Shown here one piece after another: positions 6,204-8,109 of a stretch of DNA of 8,109 nt. The number at the start of each line of letters is the position of its first letter. The stretch's first letter is position 1. A program made the translations under genes and the position numbers. Location of the stretch: the NCBI GenBank assembly GCA_036522495.1, contig DATDFS010000199.1, positions 1-8,109 of the forward strand. Direction: 5' to 3'. Origin of the DNA: Nitrososphaera_A sp036522495. GTDB lineage: Archaea; Thermoproteota; Nitrososphaeria; Nitrososphaerales; Nitrososphaeraceae. The notes beneath the pieces are model-generated. The model saw only the letters and a list, made by a program, of their open reading frames with translations, searched no databases and was not told where the DNA came from.

Positions 6204-7283
6204 GTGCCCAGTGATACTCACTCCATTGATAATATGAAGGCAGCAATATATCAGCCTGAGAACGTCAGAGGCGGAGTAATGGAAATTATTTCAGCAACTG
6301 CAGAGAGAGTCGAGTGTTGCATGGATCATAGAGGATTATCATCTCTAGTGGCGAATGAACCGTTGTGGAAAACGATAACCGGACTAATAAATAAAGGCAT
6401 AAGATCAAGGTTTGTTACAGAAATTACTCAGGAAAATACACATTATTGTAACCTACTTATGAAACATAGTGGCGAGGTTTTTCATGACGATAGCGTTAAA
6501 GGCAATTTTTTGATAGTCGATGGAATAAAGTATCTGTATTATATGATAGATGGGGAAGAAATAAAGCAAGTTCTGTACAGTGAAGTCAAACCGTTTGTTG
6601 ATACTCAGCAATATTTATTTGATAATCTTTGTAGTAAGGCCACTCCTGCCAGAGAGAAAATCAGAGAAATTGGGAAGGGAATTAGGGGCAATTTTATTGA
6701 TACTATCCGAAATCCCTCTGAAATTCAAAAAATTGCCATAGATCTCTTGGAATCGGCAACATATGAAATACTGGTGTTATTTTCTACAATTAATTCATTC
6801 TATCGAGCAGAATACGCCGGAATGTTAAACTCATTGTGGCAGGCGTCACAACGGGGTGTAATGATTAAAATACTGATACATGCTGAGGATGATAATCAAC
6901 TAAGGGAAACGGTACAAGAAAGGATTAGGAAAAAACATCTACCAATCAACGTCCAATACATCACCAAGCCCTTGCAGAGTAAAATTGCAACCCTGGTGAT
7001 TGATCAAGCAGTCTCTTTGGCAATAGAAGTTAGCGATGATACAAAGAAAAATTTTGATGAAAGCATAGGAGTAGCTATTTATTCCAATAATGAATCAACC
7101 GTTTCCTCTTGTACTTCCATATTTGAAACCCTATGGATACAATCCGAATTTGATAAACAAAATAAAGTAAAACAAGCATATTTTCAAATGTTTAAAAGCC
7201 TTAAACTGAAGGATGAAATCTATGATCGACGCTGGTCATCTGAACAGACAAAGAAGAAAAAAGAAAATACTTCTGAAGTATAG
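6204..7283 (+). CDS. stand-alone sensor-domain protein (thaumarchaeal histidine-kinase N-terminal/TrmB-like, no kinase)
   Basis: A 359-residue soluble protein resembling the N-terminal sensor region of many Nitrososphaera histidine kinases, which relates to the PLD-like effector domain of TrmB regulators. It shows two similar halves. Residues 20-135 contain VMEIISATAERVECCMDHRG, GLINKGIRSRFVTEIT and VKGNFLIVDGIKYLY. Residues 170-312 contain LLESATYEILVLFST, ASQRGVMIKILIH, KIATLVIDQAVSLAIEV and GVAIYSNNESTVSSCTSIFETLW. In the kinases a linker helix and HisKA/HATPase domains follow the FExLW motif. Here there is a 47-residue basic tail (AYFQMFKSLKLKDEIYDRRW, then lysine-rich) and a TAG stop, with no H-box, N-box or G-box. 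The ending looks specific rather than torn off, and no kinase sequence follows. Start is GTG 6204 or ATG 6234 (residue 11). It may bind a ligand or pair with a separate kinase or regulator; ligand unknown. Confidence 0.75.
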   Translation: MPSDTHSIDNMKAAIYQPENVRGGVMEIISATAERVECCMDHRGLSSLVANEPLWKTITGLINKGIRSRFVTEITQENTHYCNLLMKHSGEVFHDDSVKGNFLIVDGIKYLYYMIDGEEIKQVLYSEVKPFVDTQQYLFDNLCSKATPAREKIREIGKGIRGNFIDTIRNPSEIQKIAIDLLESATYEILVLFSTINSFYRAEYAGMLNSLWQASQRGVMIKILIHAEDDNQLRETVQERIRKKHLPINVQYITKPLQSKIATLVIDQAVSLAIEVSDDTKKNFDESIGVAIYSNNESTVSSCTSIFETLWIQSEFDKQNKVKQAYFQMFKSLKLKDEIYDRRWSSEQTKKKKENTSEV

Positions 7284-7320
7284 AAACTAGGATATAAGAT
7301 AAACAAATGGCCGTTGCCAT

Positions 7321-7370
7321 AATTTTTTGACTTTAAATTTGCTCTTCAACGTTTTTGCAACGTTTTTGAT
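7321..7370 (+). terminator. T-tract terminator region with tandem 11-bp repeat
   Basis: About 40-85 bp past the stop of the sensor-like gene the plus strand has T6 (7323-7328), then CAACGTTTTTG twice in perfect tandem (7347-7357 and 7358-7368), each with a T5 run. Archaeal termination usually occurs at such U-tracts without a required hairpin. The repeats may simply double the tract or may be a binding site. Confidence 0.4.
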
Positions 7371-7582
7371 AACTGCTGTATTTTAGTTGGTATACCGATC
7401 TACGATTCCATAGTGTTTGAACCTCTCCATTAAGTAAAAAAAATCAGTTTTCCCTCCTCTTCTCTTCCTTTCAGGAATGTTGAGAAGATCGTTGAAACAA
7501 AACACCAAGATAACGTTTCCCCTATAGCATGTTGTAATCTATATAACATTTTTTAGAATGAAACGTCTTGCATTTTGGATAA

Positions 7583-7816
7583 TTAAAATTCCAAGAACAA
7601 TCGTGAGAACCTAGTTTCACCATCCATTAAAGCATAAATATTTCTCATTTTATACGATCTGCAACTGCCATACATACTATGATCTTCGCTAGAGGGTAGG
7701 TGAACTCGAGTAATTGGCTGGCCGATAGGCACGCAATAATATCCAATAAAAAGTAATTTCTGAATGCATATCAGAAACCCGGACCATCTCTGAGCGGCAT
7801 ATTTGCATTTTAACAC
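7583..7816 (-). pseudogene. possible remnant of a DDE transposase
   Basis: A minus-strand frame of 77 codons from a GTG contains MRNIYALMDGETRFSRLFLEF before its TAA. 'W-x-x-hD-x-x-TRF' is a common element of archaeal and bacterial DDE transposases just after the first catalytic Asp. After the stop the same frame goes on as LSKMQDVSF, another stop, then KMLYRLQHAIGETLSW, compatible with further decayed sequence. The upstream residues do not show the expected DE-T motif, and no terminal inverted repeats were found. It could be a chance match to a short pattern. Confidence 0.25.
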
Positions 7817-7929
7817 TATTGATCACGGTTTATTGCCCGTTTTCTACATAATATTGATTAACCCAACGCCTTACGATAAACATTAGATAGATCGTAACAC
7901 TTGCCATACTGTCAATTTTTTGTATGACA

Positions 7930-7940
7930 AGTATAATAAT
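7930..7940 (+). promoter_or_regulatory. TATA box of the 3'-edge gene
   Basis: TATAATAA at 7932-7939 lies about 26 bp before the ATG at 7962, so transcription would start at or one base before the ATG. This again indicates a leaderless mRNA and supports the start. Confidence 0.6.
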
Positions 7941-7961
7941 GATGAAAGATAATAACATACA

Positions 7962-8109
7962 ATGACAGCAGGAAAGTATTTCAACAGAGGCGTGATGGCG
8001 TTGGATTCACCATACATAGGACATGTAGTAAGAGAAACGGATGACAAGATAGTTGTGTTTGGTGAGAGAAATGATAGATATGATATTCCAAAATCAGAAA
8101 TTCAAATGA
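7962..8109 (+). CDS. N-terminal part of a small thaumarchaeal conserved protein (PRC-barrel-like)
   Basis: The first 49 codons of a gene that runs off the window: MTAGKYFNRGVMALDSPYIG, then HVVRETDDKIVVFGERNDRYDIPKSEIQM. The pattern 'D-S-x-Y-IGHVVRETDDKIVVFG, then RYDIPKSEIQ' is one I recall from short, multi-copy uncharacterised proteins of Nitrososphaera-type archaea. The strand arrangement (a short strand, a 'YIGHVV' strand, an 'IVVFG' strand, a 'YDIPKSEI' turn) resembles a PRC-barrel-like beta fold. No function is known to me. The start is supported by the TATA box. The 3' end is outside the window. Confidence 0.75.
   Translation, partial: MTAGKYFNRGVMALDSPYIGHVVRETDDKIVVFGERNDRYDIPKSEIQM

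Larger units (their letters stand above)
7371..7961. other. intergenic region with possible transposase relic
   Basis: This stretch, between the terminator tract and the next gene's start, contains a C/T-rich segment (7450-7472) and a minus-strand frame at 7583-7816 entered separately. I see no RNA gene and no intact protein gene. Just before the next start lies its TATA box. Confidence 0.5.

Overview
The window is AT-rich and archaeal. It carries a PCNA sliding clamp, archaeal TATA boxes placed 22-30 bp before leaderless or short-leader starts, and several proteins of types I associate with ammonia-oxidising Thaumarchaeota (Nitrososphaerota). These are a stand-alone copy of the sensor domain that precedes many of their histidine kinases, a DUF4242 protein, and the start of a short 'YIGHVVRETDDKIVVFG' protein. 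The combination and low GC suggest the Nitrososphaera/Nitrosocosmicus side of the group; that placement is inference.

Layout. Minus strand: PCNA (6-800) with its promoter. Then about 900 bp without a convincing gene but with remnants of reading frames (801-1697). Next comes a peptide:N-glycanase-like protein (1698-2498), and upstream of it an unrecognised gene whose frame is interrupted by one amber codon (2545-3351). The 404-bp gap that follows holds, on the plus strand, a stub resembling the N-terminus of thaumarchaeal tyrosine recombinases. PolX with a PHP domain follows (3756-5633, minus). A 0.24-kb divergent promoter region then leads to plus-strand genes: a TTG-started DUF4242 protein (5874-6122), the stand-alone sensor-like protein (6204-7283), a T-rich tail with a tandem 11-bp repeat, a possible transposase remnant on the minus strand, and the first 49 codons of another gene (7962 to the window end).

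How it fits together. PCNA and PolX are DNA replication and repair genes, but each has its own promoter and they are separated by about 3 kb that looks accessory: an integrase stub, an interrupted gene and decayed frames. The most notable gene is the PNG1/NGLY1-like protein in that segment. Its zinc cysteines, catalytic Cys-His-Asp triad and spacings match the eukaryotic cytosolic deglycosylating enzyme, which is unexpected in an archaeon and suggests a working thiol hydrolase acting on glycoproteins or peptides. The plus-strand genes look like small-molecule or stress sensing functions without a clear shared pathway. No tRNA, rRNA or CRISPR array was seen.
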